A DNA stretch of 64,000 bases, taken from the NCBI RefSeq assembly GCF_000422885.1, contig NZ_AUGX01000017.1, positions 62,001 through 126,000 on the forward strand. The letters are read 5' to 3'. Of the stretch, positions 1-8,332 are shown piece by piece. The notes under the pieces are model-generated. The model had not been told where the DNA came from. It saw nothing but the letters and a program-made list of their open reading frames with translations, and ran no database searches. The first letter of the stretch is position 1. Each line of letters opens with the position of its first letter. Made by a program: the position numbers and the translations under genes. The DNA comes from Ottowia thiooxydans DSM 14619 (lineage in GTDB: Bacteria > Pseudomonadota > Gammaproteobacteria > Burkholderiales > Burkholderiaceae_C).

Positions 1-160
1 TTCCCACCAAGCGCGCGGCAGGCAAGGCGGTGCGTAGCTCCACCGGAAGGTCTGCAGTCGTGGTCATGGCGTTTAGTTGTTTGGACATGGCAATGGGAGA
101 AGAAAAAATGACGTTGGCGGCGCCCCACGCCAGTGCTTGGCGGCGTCGTATGGAGGTCAT
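1..160 (-). CDS. Chalcone isomerase-like protein, N-terminal part only (runs off the window)
   Basis: The reading frame starts at the ATG on 160 and overlaps the stop of the methyltransferase gene by ATGA, so it is the fourth coupled gene of this operon. The 53 visible residues begin MTSIRRRQALAWG, a twin-arginine-like leader, and continue to ELRTALPAARLVG. That last stretch resembles the first strand of bacterial chalcone isomerase-like domain proteins, which often sit beside CFA/DUF1365/FAD-oxidoreductase genes. Too little is visible to judge the fold. The function in this family is unknown; an exported or periplasmic location is inferred from the leader. Confidence 0.5.
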   Translation of the reverse strand, partial: MTSIRRRQALAWGAANVIFSSPIAMSKQLNAMTTTADLPVELRTALPAARLVG

Positions 161-1431
161 GACAGGGGTTTGCGCAAAGTGAACTGGACAACGTCGGTGT
201 TACCGGTTTCAAAGGCGGCTTCGCAGTAGGCGAGGTAGAAGGTCCAGATGCGCACAAAGCGTTCGTCAAAGTTTTGCCCCAGAACGGATTCAATGTTCTC
301 CCCAAAGGCGTGGCGCCAGCGCCTCATGGTTTCTGAATAGTCACGCCCGAAGGCCATTCGGCCCTCGACGACCAAGCCCGCGCGCTGCGCCTCTTGCTCG
401 AAAGCCGGGATGCTGGGCAACAAGCCGCCTGGGAAGATGTACTGCTGTATGAAATCAGTGGAGCGTAGATAGCGCGCGAACAGATCCTCGCGCAGCGTGA
501 TCGTCTGGATGCAAGCGTACCCGCCGGGCTTGAGGCAATCTCGCAGTGTTTCAAAGTAGCCGCGCCAGTACTCGCGACCTACGGCTTCAAACATTTCTAT
601 GGAAACGATCGCGTCCACTGGCTGACCCGCATACAGCGCGGGGAGATCGCGGTAGTCTTGATAGCGCAACTGCACCTGCCCATCCAAGCCCGCCTCACGC
701 ACGCGCTGCTGCCCCCACAGCAACTGCTCGCGCGACAGCGTTACACCCGTAACCTGCGCTCCCCGTTCGCGTGCAGCCGTCTCTGCCAGGCCGCCCCAGC
801 CGCAGCCTATCTCCAGCAGGTGCTGGCCGGGCTGCAGCCGTACCTCGTCCAGAGTGCGCCGCATCTTGGCTTGCTGGGCGGCCTGAAGATCGGCCTGCCG
901 CAGCGCCTCGCCTTCGCGCCCTTCGAACCACGCGGCGCTGTAACTCATACCCGGATCCAGCCATAGACGGTAGAAGTCGTTGCCCAGATCGTAGTGCGCA
1001 TGAATGTTCCGGGCGCTGCCCGAACGCGAGTTGCGTTGCAACAGATGTCTCAGCCGGTAGCCCAAACGACCCCACCAGCTACCGTAGACCAGGCGTTCTA
1101 CATGGTCGCGGTTTTCCATGCATAGGCGCAGCAGTGCGGGCAAGTCCGGGCTGCCCCATTCGCCTGCAATATAGCCTTCGGCCAGGCCGATGTCGCCCGA
1201 TGCCAGTATGCGCTCCAGGGCCTGCCAGGTATGCAGCACACATCGCCCATCCGCATGGCCCGAATGGGGCTGCTCTGATAGATGCAGCAGACGACCATCA
1301 GGCAGTTCCAGATCGAGTTGCCCGCGCGGCAACCGATGAAGAAGATTCAGCACACGGCGCGCGTTCCTGGGAGTGTGTCGCGGTGGTGAGGCGGAAGGGC
1401 TCAACCGGGGGGCGGCGGTGGTGGTGTTCAT
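157..1431 (-). CDS. CFA-like SAM-dependent fatty-acyl methyltransferase
   Basis: 424 residues of the cyclopropane-fatty-acyl-phospholipid synthase family, which methylates or cyclopropanates unsaturated acyl chains in membrane phospholipids using S-adenosylmethionine. Visible: HYDLGND (146-152), the SAM motif LLEIGCGWGG (205-214), QDYRDL (258-263) and MFEAVG (280-285). Against E. coli Cfa from memory, the bicarbonate ligand Cys139 is Ala166 and His266 is Gln309, while Glu282, Ile311 and Tyr365 keep the other ligand positions. This may mean simple methylation rather than ring closure. The start overlaps the DUF1365 stop by ATGA, so translation is coupled. The name cfa is withheld because the product is uncertain. 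Confidence 0.9.
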   Translation of the reverse strand: MNTTTAAPRLSPSASPPRHTPRNARRVLNLLHRLPRGQLDLELPDGRLLHLSEQPHSGHADGRCVLHTWQALERILASGDIGLAEGYIAGEWGSPDLPALLRLCMENRDHVERLVYGSWWGRLGYRLRHLLQRNSRSGSARNIHAHYDLGNDFYRLWLDPGMSYSAAWFEGREGEALRQADLQAAQQAKMRRTLDEVRLQPGQHLLEIGCGWGGLAETAARERGAQVTGVTLSREQLLWGQQRVREAGLDGQVQLRYQDYRDLPALYAGQPVDAIVSIEMFEAVGREYWRGYFETLRDCLKPGGYACIQTITLREDLFARYLRSTDFIQQYIFPGGLLPSIPAFEQEAQRAGLVVEGRMAFGRDYSETMRRWRHAFGENIESVLGQNFDERFVRIWTFYLAYCEAAFETGNTDVVQFTLRKPLS

Positions 1432-2180
1432 CGTGTGACGAAGCGCTTGGGCTTCGAGGGTTTGCCATGGAAAGGCACGCGCTTAGCCCAAAGGCGCAGC
1501 GCCTGCCAATGAATGCGAGCAATGACGCCTAGCGTCATCAACGGCGTTCCGAAGAAGGCGCGGCGCACGCTGGTGCTGTTCAGGGCCTCCAGCACGCCAC
1601 CTACGCTGGTCTGCAGCAGGGGACCCTGGTCATCGTGCAGGTCCACGCGCGCCAAGATCCGACCATCACCGTACTCGAACCTGAAACGGTACTCACCCCG
1701 CACCTCGCAAAATGGTGAGACATGGAACTGCTTGACAGCGGACTGCTCCAGACCCCAATCCAGGCTGGGCCCGGCCAGAAGATAGGCATGGCGTTCGCCG
1801 AAGGTGTTGTTCACCTCCACCAACACGGCGGCCAACGTGCCATCTGCGCGGTGGGCATACCAGAAGCTCACGGGTTTGAACACATAGCCGAGCACGCGTG
1901 GAAAGGTGTGCAACCAGACTTCGCCATCCGCATCTGAAATTCCCTCGGTTTCCAGCAAATGCTCGAACCATGCCAGCGCATCAGCGCCGCCCTCGCCATG
2001 GTCAGTGTCGTGAAAACTGATCCAACCGCGCCGGTTGCGCTTTAGCACGGCATCAGCTTGCAAGCGCAAGCTGCGCATGGGCAGCATAAGAAAGTAGCCT
2101 GGATAGCGGAACGAATGCTCCACAGGCCTAAGGCGGCGGTGCCACACATGTCCGAAGCCGAGCAGCGGGCGGGCATTCAT
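1428..2180 (-). CDS. DUF1365 family protein
   Basis: 250 residues from the ATG at 2180, chosen because it forms an ATGA overlap with the preceding flavoprotein gene and begins MNARPLLGFGHVWHRR, the usual start of DUF1365. Conserved features seen are the HSFRYPGYF stretch, WFEHLL, and FKPVSFWYAH in the middle. Family members lie almost always between an FAD-dependent amine-oxidase-like protein and a CFA-like methyltransferase, as here. The biochemical role is not established; a part in membrane acyl-chain modification is inferred from that context. Confidence 0.9.
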   Translation of the reverse strand: MNARPLLGFGHVWHRRLRPVEHSFRYPGYFLMLPMRSLRLQADAVLKRNRRGWISFHDTDHGEGGADALAWFEHLLETEGISDADGEVWLHTFPRVLGYVFKPVSFWYAHRADGTLAAVLVEVNNTFGERHAYLLAGPSLDWGLEQSAVKQFHVSPFCEVRGEYRFRFEYGDGRILARVDLHDDQGPLLQTSVGGVLEALNSTSVRRAFFGTPLMTLGVIARIHWQALRLWAKRVPFHGKPSKPKRFVTR

Positions 2181-3514
2181 GCGACACACTCGGCAGCAGT
2201 TTTGGCAGGCAGAGACGCTAACGTCTGCAGAAGTCCATCGGCCGCCTCCAGACCCGAACGCAAACCATCTTCGTGGAAACCATAGCCGCACCACGCGCCA
2301 CAAAACCAGGTTCGACCTTGCCCCTGCAAAGATCCCACCCTGCTTTGCGCCTCAATGGCCTTCAGGTCGAAGACCGGATGGCTGTACTCGATGCGCGCGT
2401 GAACCCTGCGCTCATCGAGGGGGCGCACCGGATTCAGCGACACCATGACAGGCCGTTTCCAAGGCAGGGGTTGCAAACGATTGAGCAGATAGTGAAGGCA
2501 AACCCCGGCCTCCTCCGTTCCTGAGTCGGTGGCGCGCTCGTAATTCCAGGCCGCCCACGCTGCCCGGCGTTGGGGTAGAACGCTCGAATCGGTATGAAGC
2601 ACCGCCAGATTCGGCTGGTATCGGATGGCGCCCAAGACGCTTCGCTCTGCGGGTGTGGCATCTGCGCCCAACAGGCTCAACGCCTGATCGCTGTGGCAGG
2701 CCAGAACCACATGATCGAACTGCTCCAGGCGATGCTCAGTCTCGATCAGCACGCCCTGAGGCAAGCGGCGCAGACTCAGCACAGATGTACGCAGACGCGC
2801 GCCGTGCCGGCCGTCGTGCATCAGCCCCGCCACCATGCGCCGAACGTACTGGCGTGAGCCGCCGCGCACCGAATACCACTGAGGTCTTTCCGTGACCTGA
2901 AGCAGGCCGTGGTTGTGGCAGAAGCGGATCAACGTGGCCACAGGAAAACGCAGCATCTGATCGGTAGGGCAAGACCAGATGCTGCCAAGCATTGGCAGCA
3001 GGTAGTCCTCACGAAAGCCTGGACCGAAACGGTAGTCGGCCAGAAAATCCGCAATAGAGCTTCGCAGTTGAGCCTCATCCCCCTTCAACGCCAGGCGAGT
3101 GGCCAAGCGGTTGAAGCGCGCAATCTCAGCGAGCATGCTGAGAAACCGAGGCCGCAACAAATTGCGCCGCTGTGCGAACACCCCGCTCAACGAAGTGCCG
3201 CTCCACTCAAGGCCAGCCCGGCCATCGGGCATCGGTACCTGCACCGAAAACGACATCTCTGCAGCGACCGTCTGCACTTTGAGGTCCTCAAACAAACGGG
3301 TGAGCAGAGGATAGGTTTGGTGATTGAAAACCAGAAACCCCGTGTCTACGCCTTGGCTCACACCATCGAGCGTGAGATCGAAGGTATTGGCATGGCCGCC
3401 GAAATGACTTCCCGCCTCGAACAGCGTCACGCGATGCTGGCCTGGCGCTTCAGCTAGCCGGCGCGCCGCAGCCAACCCCGCTACACCCGACCCAATGACA
3501 GCAATGCGATGCAT
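2177..3514 (-). CDS. FAD-dependent oxidoreductase (flavin amine oxidase fold)
   Basis: 445 residues. The N-terminus MHRIAVIGSGVAGLAAARRL is a dinucleotide-binding Rossmann motif, followed by an FAD-ribose glutamate region (TLFEAG) and GGHANTF. Related flavoproteins in operons with DUF1365 and CFA-like genes act on fatty acyl chains, for example flavin-dependent desaturation in bacterial furan-fatty-acid synthesis; that substrate is inferred here. It is the first gene of the minus-strand operon, facing a TetR regulator across a 151-bp gap that contains a clear inverted repeat. Confidence 0.88.
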   Translation of the reverse strand: MHRIAVIGSGVAGLAAARRLAEAPGQHRVTLFEAGSHFGGHANTFDLTLDGVSQGVDTGFLVFNHQTYPLLTRLFEDLKVQTVAAEMSFSVQVPMPDGRAGLEWSGTSLSGVFAQRRNLLRPRFLSMLAEIARFNRLATRLALKGDEAQLRSSIADFLADYRFGPGFREDYLLPMLGSIWSCPTDQMLRFPVATLIRFCHNHGLLQVTERPQWYSVRGGSRQYVRRMVAGLMHDGRHGARLRTSVLSLRRLPQGVLIETEHRLEQFDHVVLACHSDQALSLLGADATPAERSVLGAIRYQPNLAVLHTDSSVLPQRRAAWAAWNYERATDSGTEEAGVCLHYLLNRLQPLPWKRPVMVSLNPVRPLDERRVHARIEYSHPVFDLKAIEAQSRVGSLQGQGRTWFCGAWCGYGFHEDGLRSGLEAADGLLQTLASLPAKTAAECVA

Positions 3515-3577
3515 GGAAGCCTTTCATGGAAAACAAGCAGCGGAAAACAAGCCGCCGATACCATAAAGATCAATTTG

Positions 3578-3593
3578 TGAACTCATCAGTTCA
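3578..3593. promoter_or_regulatory. Inverted repeat TGAACT-CATC-AGTTCA, probable TetR operator
   Basis: Perfect 6-bp arms around a 4-bp centre, 64 bp upstream of the flavoprotein start and 72 bp upstream of the divergent TetR start. Size, symmetry and position fit a site through which the adjacent TetR represses both the acyl-modification operon and itself. No binding data are available. Confidence 0.6.
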
Positions 3594-3665
3594 AACTATA
3601 AACCAATTAAATCCTTTTTGCACCATTTGGTTTTGAATATGGTCCGTCAGGTCTAGAATGCGACC

Positions 3666-4307
3666 ATGAAAACCCGCTCGTCGATCAAGGAACAGATACA
3701 GCGCGTGCGCGAGCAGGCCATCGTTGCGGCCGTCAATCGTTTGTTGGCGACCAAGGGCTATGACGCCATGACGGTCGACGAGGTAGCCGCTGAAGCTGGC
3801 ATGGCCAAGGCCAGTCTCTACAAGCTGTTTACGTCCAAGGAAGAACTGGCGGGGGCCGCCATGGTCGGTGTGCTGGACCGCGCGCTGGCTTTCGTGGATA
3901 GACTCCGCGAGAACGCGGTGCAGGCGGCCGAGGCCGGCGCGCCCACGCGGCCACTCGATCAGCTCAAGGCGGTGACACGCTGGGCCATGCAGACGCAGCT
4001 TGAAGGTGAAATGCCGTCGCTGCCGGCGCAGAACTCCAACCTGAGCACCTCATTGCAGTCCAACGATGCCTACATCGACCGGCTGATTGCCCTCAGCAAT
4101 CGGCTCAGTATCTGGATCACCGAAGCCCAAACGAGCGGCCAGATGCAAGCCAACTTACCGTCTGATTTGGTGCTCTACACCCTCTTCGCGCGCGCCTGCG
4201 ATCCTGTGGTGGCCCTGCTCAAGGATTCGGGACAGTACACCAACCCGCAAATCATCGATTGGGTGTTGAGCACCACTTTTGATGGCTTGGCTTTGCCAGG
4301 AAGATGA
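3666..4307 (+). CDS. TetR/AcrR family transcriptional regulator
   Basis: 213 residues. The N-terminal helix-turn-helix is plain: AIVAAVNRLLATKGYDAMTV, then EVAAEAGMAKASLYKLFTSKEEL, ending near residue 59. The C-terminal ligand-binding half is not diagnostic. The gene is divergent from the FAD/DUF1365/CFA operon, and the palindrome at 3578 lies between them, so it probably represses that operon. The ATG at 3666 is the first in frame and precedes the DNA-binding helix by a normal distance. Confidence 0.9.
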   Translation: MKTRSSIKEQIQRVREQAIVAAVNRLLATKGYDAMTVDEVAAEAGMAKASLYKLFTSKEELAGAAMVGVLDRALAFVDRLRENAVQAAEAGAPTRPLDQLKAVTRWAMQTQLEGEMPSLPAQNSNLSTSLQSNDAYIDRLIALSNRLSIWITEAQTSGQMQANLPSDLVLYTLFARACDPVVALLKDSGQYTNPQIIDWVLSTTFDGLALPGR

Positions 4308-4472
4308 ACATCGCCACCCGTGACAGCGGCATCTTTTTTGCAGCCTGAGAAAATATTTCTTCGTTGAGTGCATCCAAACAGCGATCTGGTGGGTAGTACC
4401 TGTAGCAGCTCTTATGAACACGTTCTAAGAAGCACTGCTCAAGTCCACCACCCATCCTGTTTGGAGAAGTTC

Positions 4473-5045
4473 ATGTTGACAACGAATACTGCCCCCCGCA
4501 TTGCCACCCTCGCCTCTGTGGCTGCAGCGGTAACCCTGCTCGCCGCCTGCGGCACCATGACGCAGCCGATGAGCACGTTCTCGCAGGCCTCCCTGCCCGC
4601 CCCCATCCAGGTGCCTTCTGGTCACAAAGTGGCTTGGGAAACCGTAGGCAGCGGGGACATCACTTACGAATGCCGCGACAAAGCCGGCGCCGCTGGCCAG
4701 ACGGAATGGGTCTTCGTTGGCCCGGACGCCGTGCTGAAAAGCCGTGCCGGCAAGCAAGTTGGCCGTTACTACGGCCCTCCCGCCACCTGGGAAGCCAACG
4801 ATGGCTCCAAGCTCACCGCCACACAGCTCGCGGTCGCCCCTTCGGGCGCGGGAAGCCTGCCCTACCAACTGGTCAAAGCCAATCCAGCCATGGGCAGCGG
4901 AGACCTGGTGGGCGTCAGCTACATCCAGCGGGTAGCCTTACAAGGCGGCGTAGCTCCAGCAGACAAGCCCTGCAGCGCAGCCACCAAAGGCCAAAAGGCC
5001 GTAGTGAAGTACAAGGCCGACTACATCTTCTGGAAGCCGATGTAA
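4473..5045 (+). CDS. DUF3455 family lipoprotein
   Basis: 190 residues from the ATG at 4473, preceded by TTGGAGAAG as ribosome binding site. The N-terminus is a hydrophobic signal with the lipobox LLAACG, so the protein is probably lipid-anchored outside the inner membrane. The body matches DUF3455: IQVPSGHKVAWE, DITYECRDKAG, WVFVGPDA, GRYYGPPATWEANDGS and the closing YKADYIFWKP. The function of the family is unknown. It precedes the ECF sigma and anti-sigma genes by 39 bp, an arrangement common in Burkholderiales, suggesting it belongs to their regulon. Confidence 0.85.
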   Translation: MLTTNTAPRIATLASVAAAVTLLAACGTMTQPMSTFSQASLPAPIQVPSGHKVAWETVGSGDITYECRDKAGAAGQTEWVFVGPDAVLKSRAGKQVGRYYGPPATWEANDGSKLTATQLAVAPSGAGSLPYQLVKANPAMGSGDLVGVSYIQRVALQGGVAPADKPCSAATKGQKAVVKYKADYIFWKPM

Positions 5046-5084
5046 GCCAACGGGTTCGCGGGGCTACACTCGGAGAAGGATCTT

Positions 5085-5693
5085 GTGTACTTCCTTCTCT
5101 ACAGTTTCTGGCTCGTGCCGCCTACCACCCATATTCACGACGACAGCTTCGACCACGACACCGCGCTTGTAGCGTGTGCTCGCGGCGACCGCGATGCTTT
5201 GCGGCGCATCTACGAGTACGAATCGCGATACCTGCTTGGCGTGGCCCTGCGCATCGTGCGAGACCGCGCCTCAGCGGAAGACGTGCTCCATGATGCCTTT
5301 GTTGCGATCTGGAGCCGTGCTTCAAGCTTCGACGCCAGCCGCGGAGCTGGCCGGGGCTGGATCTACAGTATCGTGCGACATGCGGCCCTTAACCGGGTGC
5401 GAGACGGCGCCCGCGAAACCGTGCTGGATGAGCCGGCGGCTGCGCAACACGATGCCCAAGCGGCATTGGCGGCGTGGCAGGAGAATGGAAGCGAGTTGGC
5501 ACAACACGCTGCGCTGGGCCGCCTGGGTCATTGCCTGGATGGCCTGGAGCCAGCACGCCGCGCGTGTATCTTGCACGCCTACCTGGACGGTTGCTCGCAC
5601 AGCGAGATCGCCGCTCGGGTGCAGGCGCCTATTGGCACGGTAAAGGCCTGGATTCAGCGTAGTCTTCGCGCACTGCGGGAATGCATGCAATGA
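5085..5693 (+). CDS. ECF-type RNA polymerase sigma factor
   Basis: 202 residues. Region 2 is seen at DALRRIYEYESRYLLGVALR and AEDVLHDAFVAIW, and region 4 at LDGLEPARRACILHAYLDG followed by the DNA-binding IAARVQAPIGTVKAWIQRSL. The start is the GTG at 5085, placed four bases after the strong GGAGAAGGA sequence; a GTG at VPPTTH about 11 codons later is the alternative. It overlaps the anti-sigma gene by ATGA. By length and partner it resembles SigK-like sigma factors released from an RskA-type anti-sigma factor. Confidence 0.93.
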   Translation: MYFLLYSFWLVPPTTHIHDDSFDHDTALVACARGDRDALRRIYEYESRYLLGVALRIVRDRASAEDVLHDAFVAIWSRASSFDASRGAGRGWIYSIVRHAALNRVRDGARETVLDEPAAAQHDAQAALAAWQENGSELAQHAALGRLGHCLDGLEPARRACILHAYLDGCSHSEIAARVQAPIGTVKAWIQRSLRALRECMQ

Positions 5694-6433
5694 GCGGCTA
5701 TATCACTCCTGAACTTCCGCGTGACGGCGGCGACCACGACGACCTGCACACTCAGGCTGGCGAGTATGTCCTGGGCACTCTTGATGGAGCGCAGCGCAGG
5801 GCCATAGCAGCTCGACTACCCCAGGAACCGGCACTGCGCGCTGCCGTGGAGGAATGGGAACAACGGCTGCTGCCGCTGACCACGCTCACTGAAGCGGTGG
5901 AACCTGCGCCTGCACTTTGGGAGCGCATTGCCGCCAGCATCGCTCCTGCTTACCGCACTCAATCCCAACCCGTACGCAGCCCTTGGTGGCGGTGGGATAG
6001 CCTCGCGCTGTGGCGTAGCCTGGCCGGCGGTGGTTTCACTGCGGCCGCTGTGCTCTCCGCCTTGCTGTTGGTGCGAGAACCCACACCACCAGCCGCGCCA
6101 CGCTATTTCGTGGTGCTGGCCGCACCGCAGAGCCAAGCGCCCGGCTGGCTGGTACAAGCCCAGGCAACAGGCCGGCTGCGTCTGGTGCCGCTGGGTACCG
6201 ATGTCGTCCCCACTGAAAAATCTCTGCAGTTCTGGACCAAGGCTGACAGCTGGAGTGCGCCGGTGTCGCTGGGTCTGGTGAAGCCCGGCGAGACGATAGA
6301 GGTGTCGATCGACCAACTTCCGCCACTGCAGCCCAATCAGTTGTTCGAGCTGACCCTGGAGCCCGCAGGTGGCTCTCCGATTGGCAAGCCCACGGGGCCC
6401 ATCCAATTCATTGGCCGTGCGGTGCACATGTAG
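5690..6433 (+). CDS. Anti-sigma factor, RskA-like, single-pass membrane protein
   Basis: 247 residues from the ATG at 5690 (ATGA overlap with the sigma gene; an ATG three codons upstream is also in frame). The cytoplasmic part starts DDLHTQAGEYVLGTL, the zinc-less anti-sigma N-terminus, and continues to about residue 100. One membrane segment lies near residues 106-128 (LALWRSLAGG to LSALLLV). The periplasmic part has the RskA-type ending with LPPLQPNQLFELTLEPAGG and GKPTGPIQFIGRA. It should hold the adjacent ECF sigma factor at the membrane until a signal arrives. Confidence 0.9.
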   Translation: MSGYITPELPRDGGDHDDLHTQAGEYVLGTLDGAQRRAIAARLPQEPALRAAVEEWEQRLLPLTTLTEAVEPAPALWERIAASIAPAYRTQSQPVRSPWWRWDSLALWRSLAGGGFTAAAVLSALLLVREPTPPAAPRYFVVLAAPQSQAPGWLVQAQATGRLRLVPLGTDVVPTEKSLQFWTKADSWSAPVSLGLVKPGETIEVSIDQLPPLQPNQLFELTLEPAGGSPIGKPTGPIQFIGRAVHM

Positions 6434-6584
6434 GCCACTTAAGTTCAAGAGCCATCCTGGACCTCGTTCTTTCCAGGCCAACTAAGCGGAATTGAGCGCA
6501 TTGGCTATCGCAGTCAGGGCTTCCCGCCATCAATCTGCCCGCGACCAGAGCATCACCTGATTATCCGAGCTAGGATCAGAGGCT

Positions 6585-7850
6585 ATGGATAAAAGATCTT
6601 CTCGCCCAAAAATCACGTTAGGCATCGATTTTGGGACCTCGAATTCGGCCGTCTCGTGGGCCGAACCAGGAGGCACGGCCCAGCTTATCGCTCTCGAAGG
6701 TGAGGCACTCTCCATTCCCACGGCGGTGTTCTATAACGCCGAAGATCGCCGCACCCACTTTGGCCGCGACGCCGTAGCCCAGTATCTGGCAGGCACTGAA
6801 GGCCGGCTGATGCGTTCTCTCAAAAGTCTACTGGGCAGCCCACTGTTGCAAGAGACCACGGAAGTCAATCACCAGCAGGTCAGCTACCATGACATTGTGG
6901 CGACCTTTCTGGCCGAATTGCGCAAGCGCGCCACGCAGGCGCTCGGTGTGGCGCCCACCCGCGTGGTGATGGGCCGTCCGGTGCACTTTGTAGACGACGC
7001 CCCTGAACGCGATGCGCTGGCCCAGCAGTCGCTGCAGCAGGCCGCGCACGATGTGGGGTTTGAACAGGTGTCCTTCCAGTTAGAGCCCATTGCTGCGGCA
7101 CTGGACCATGAGAGGCGCCTCACCCGAGAAAACATGGTGTTGGTGGTGGATTTGGGCGGCGGCACCTCGGACTTCACCGTGGTCCGCCTCGGCCCTGAGC
7201 GCATGGTGCGATCAGATCGGTCTGGCGATGTACTGGCCACTACTGGCGTGCACATCGGCGGGACCGACTTCGACCAGAAGCTCAGTCTGGAGCAGGTGAT
7301 GCCCTTATTCGGGTATCGCCACCTCGGGCCACAGCAACGCGAAGTGCCCAGCGGGGTCTTCTTCGATCTCGCTACCTGGCATCTGATCCACTGGCAGTAC
7401 TTGCCGCGCGCGCTCAGCCAGGCGCAGGGGCTGCGCGTGAACTACAGCGATCCGCGCCTGCACGCACGACTGATGGAAGTGCTCAAGCAGCGCCATGGGC
7501 ACCACATTGCCCACATGGTGGAGCAGGCCAAGATCGGTTGCTCACAGAGCGGCGCAGATACAACGATCGATCTCTCCGTCATTGAGCGCGGGCTACTAGC
7601 GCCCATGAGAGCGGCCGAGTTGCAGGACCACCTGGCCAGCTTGCTGGCGAAGACTGTGGCATGTGCACGCGAATGTGTGCAGCTTGCGGGCCTGGAAGAC
7701 GGTGCACTCGATGCAATCTACCTCACCGGAGGGTCATCAGCCCTTCGCCCGTTCCAGCAGGCATTGCAAGCGGAATTTCCCAAAGTCCCCATGATGGAGG
7801 GCGATCTGTTCGGAGGGGTTGCTTCCGGACTGGTCTACAGCCGAAGCTGA
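6585..7850 (+). CDS. Hsp70 family protein, YegD-like
   Basis: 421 residues with the actin-like ATPase motifs of Hsp70: phosphate-1 GIDFGTSNSAVSW (13-25), phosphate-2 VLVVDLGGGTSDFTVV (around 185-200), and the adenosine motif YLTGGSSALRPF near the C-terminus. It ends at the nucleotide-binding domain and lacks the DnaK substrate-binding domain, like E. coli YegD. The chaperone partner and substrate are unknown. No co-chaperone gene is near; it stands alone after a 151-bp gap holding only a weak CCTGGA/TCCAGG hairpin. Confidence 0.9.
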   Translation: MDKRSSRPKITLGIDFGTSNSAVSWAEPGGTAQLIALEGEALSIPTAVFYNAEDRRTHFGRDAVAQYLAGTEGRLMRSLKSLLGSPLLQETTEVNHQQVSYHDIVATFLAELRKRATQALGVAPTRVVMGRPVHFVDDAPERDALAQQSLQQAAHDVGFEQVSFQLEPIAAALDHERRLTRENMVLVVDLGGGTSDFTVVRLGPERMVRSDRSGDVLATTGVHIGGTDFDQKLSLEQVMPLFGYRHLGPQQREVPSGVFFDLATWHLIHWQYLPRALSQAQGLRVNYSDPRLHARLMEVLKQRHGHHIAHMVEQAKIGCSQSGADTTIDLSVIERGLLAPMRAAELQDHLASLLAKTVACARECVQLAGLEDGALDAIYLTGGSSALRPFQQALQAEFPKVPMMEGDLFGGVASGLVYSRS

Positions 7851-7893
7851 TTTTCTGATAACTGCCCGCTCGCCCATTCAAAGGATTTGACCA

Positions 7894-8295
7894 ATGCTCG
7901 ACCACGTTTTTTTAACCGTGAGCGACATTGAGCGCTCCATTTCCTTTTATGAAAAGGTGCTTCCGCTCCTGGGCATCACCATCCGCCATGACTACCAAGG
8001 CAAGGACGGCCCAGCGGGGCACCCCGACCTGAAAGGTTTTGGAGCCAAGGGCCGCGTGTTCTTCTGGCTAAGACAAGGCGTTTGCGCCCCGGGTGCCGTA
8101 CACCTTGGCTTGGTAGCCGACTCCGAAGAGATGGTGAATCAGGCTCACGCACAAGCCCTGGCGGCGGGTGCAACGGAGATTCATCCGCCTGGCGCACAGC
8201 TTCACTACGACCCACGCTACTACGCTGCGCAGGTGAGAGATCCCGACGGCTACAGCCTCGAATTCGTCTACAAGAGCTGGCAACACCAGCCATAA
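7894..8295 (+). CDS. VOC family protein (glyoxalase/dioxygenase fold)
   Basis: 133 residues beginning MLDHVFLTVSDIERSISFYE, the hallmark first half of a vicinal-oxygen-chelate module, with HLGLVADS in the middle and the C-terminal RDPDGYSLEFVYKSW. Metal ligand candidates are His4, the HLG histidine and the Glu of LEFV. Family members bind small molecules, isomerise or confer resistance; the substrate cannot be told. It follows the Hsp70 gene by 43 bp and precedes polB by 37 bp, so the three may be co-transcribed. Confidence 0.85.
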   Translation: MLDHVFLTVSDIERSISFYEKVLPLLGITIRHDYQGKDGPAGHPDLKGFGAKGRVFFWLRQGVCAPGAVHLGLVADSEEMVNQAHAQALAAGATEIHPPGAQLHYDPRYYAAQVRDPDGYSLEFVYKSWQHQP

Positions 8296-8332
8296 CCGGG
8301 TCCGTGCCGATCAGCTGATACCGTATTCATCT

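Noticed and set aside
4360-4410. ECF-type promoter (GCATCC element) before the DUF3455 gene
   Set aside because: GCATCC occurs at about 4369 but no convincing -10 at the right distance, and I cannot compare with other regulon members.
6456-6477. CCTGGA/TCCAGG hairpin after the anti-sigma gene
   Set aside because: Six-base stem with a ten-base loop and no U-tract; too weak to call a terminator.
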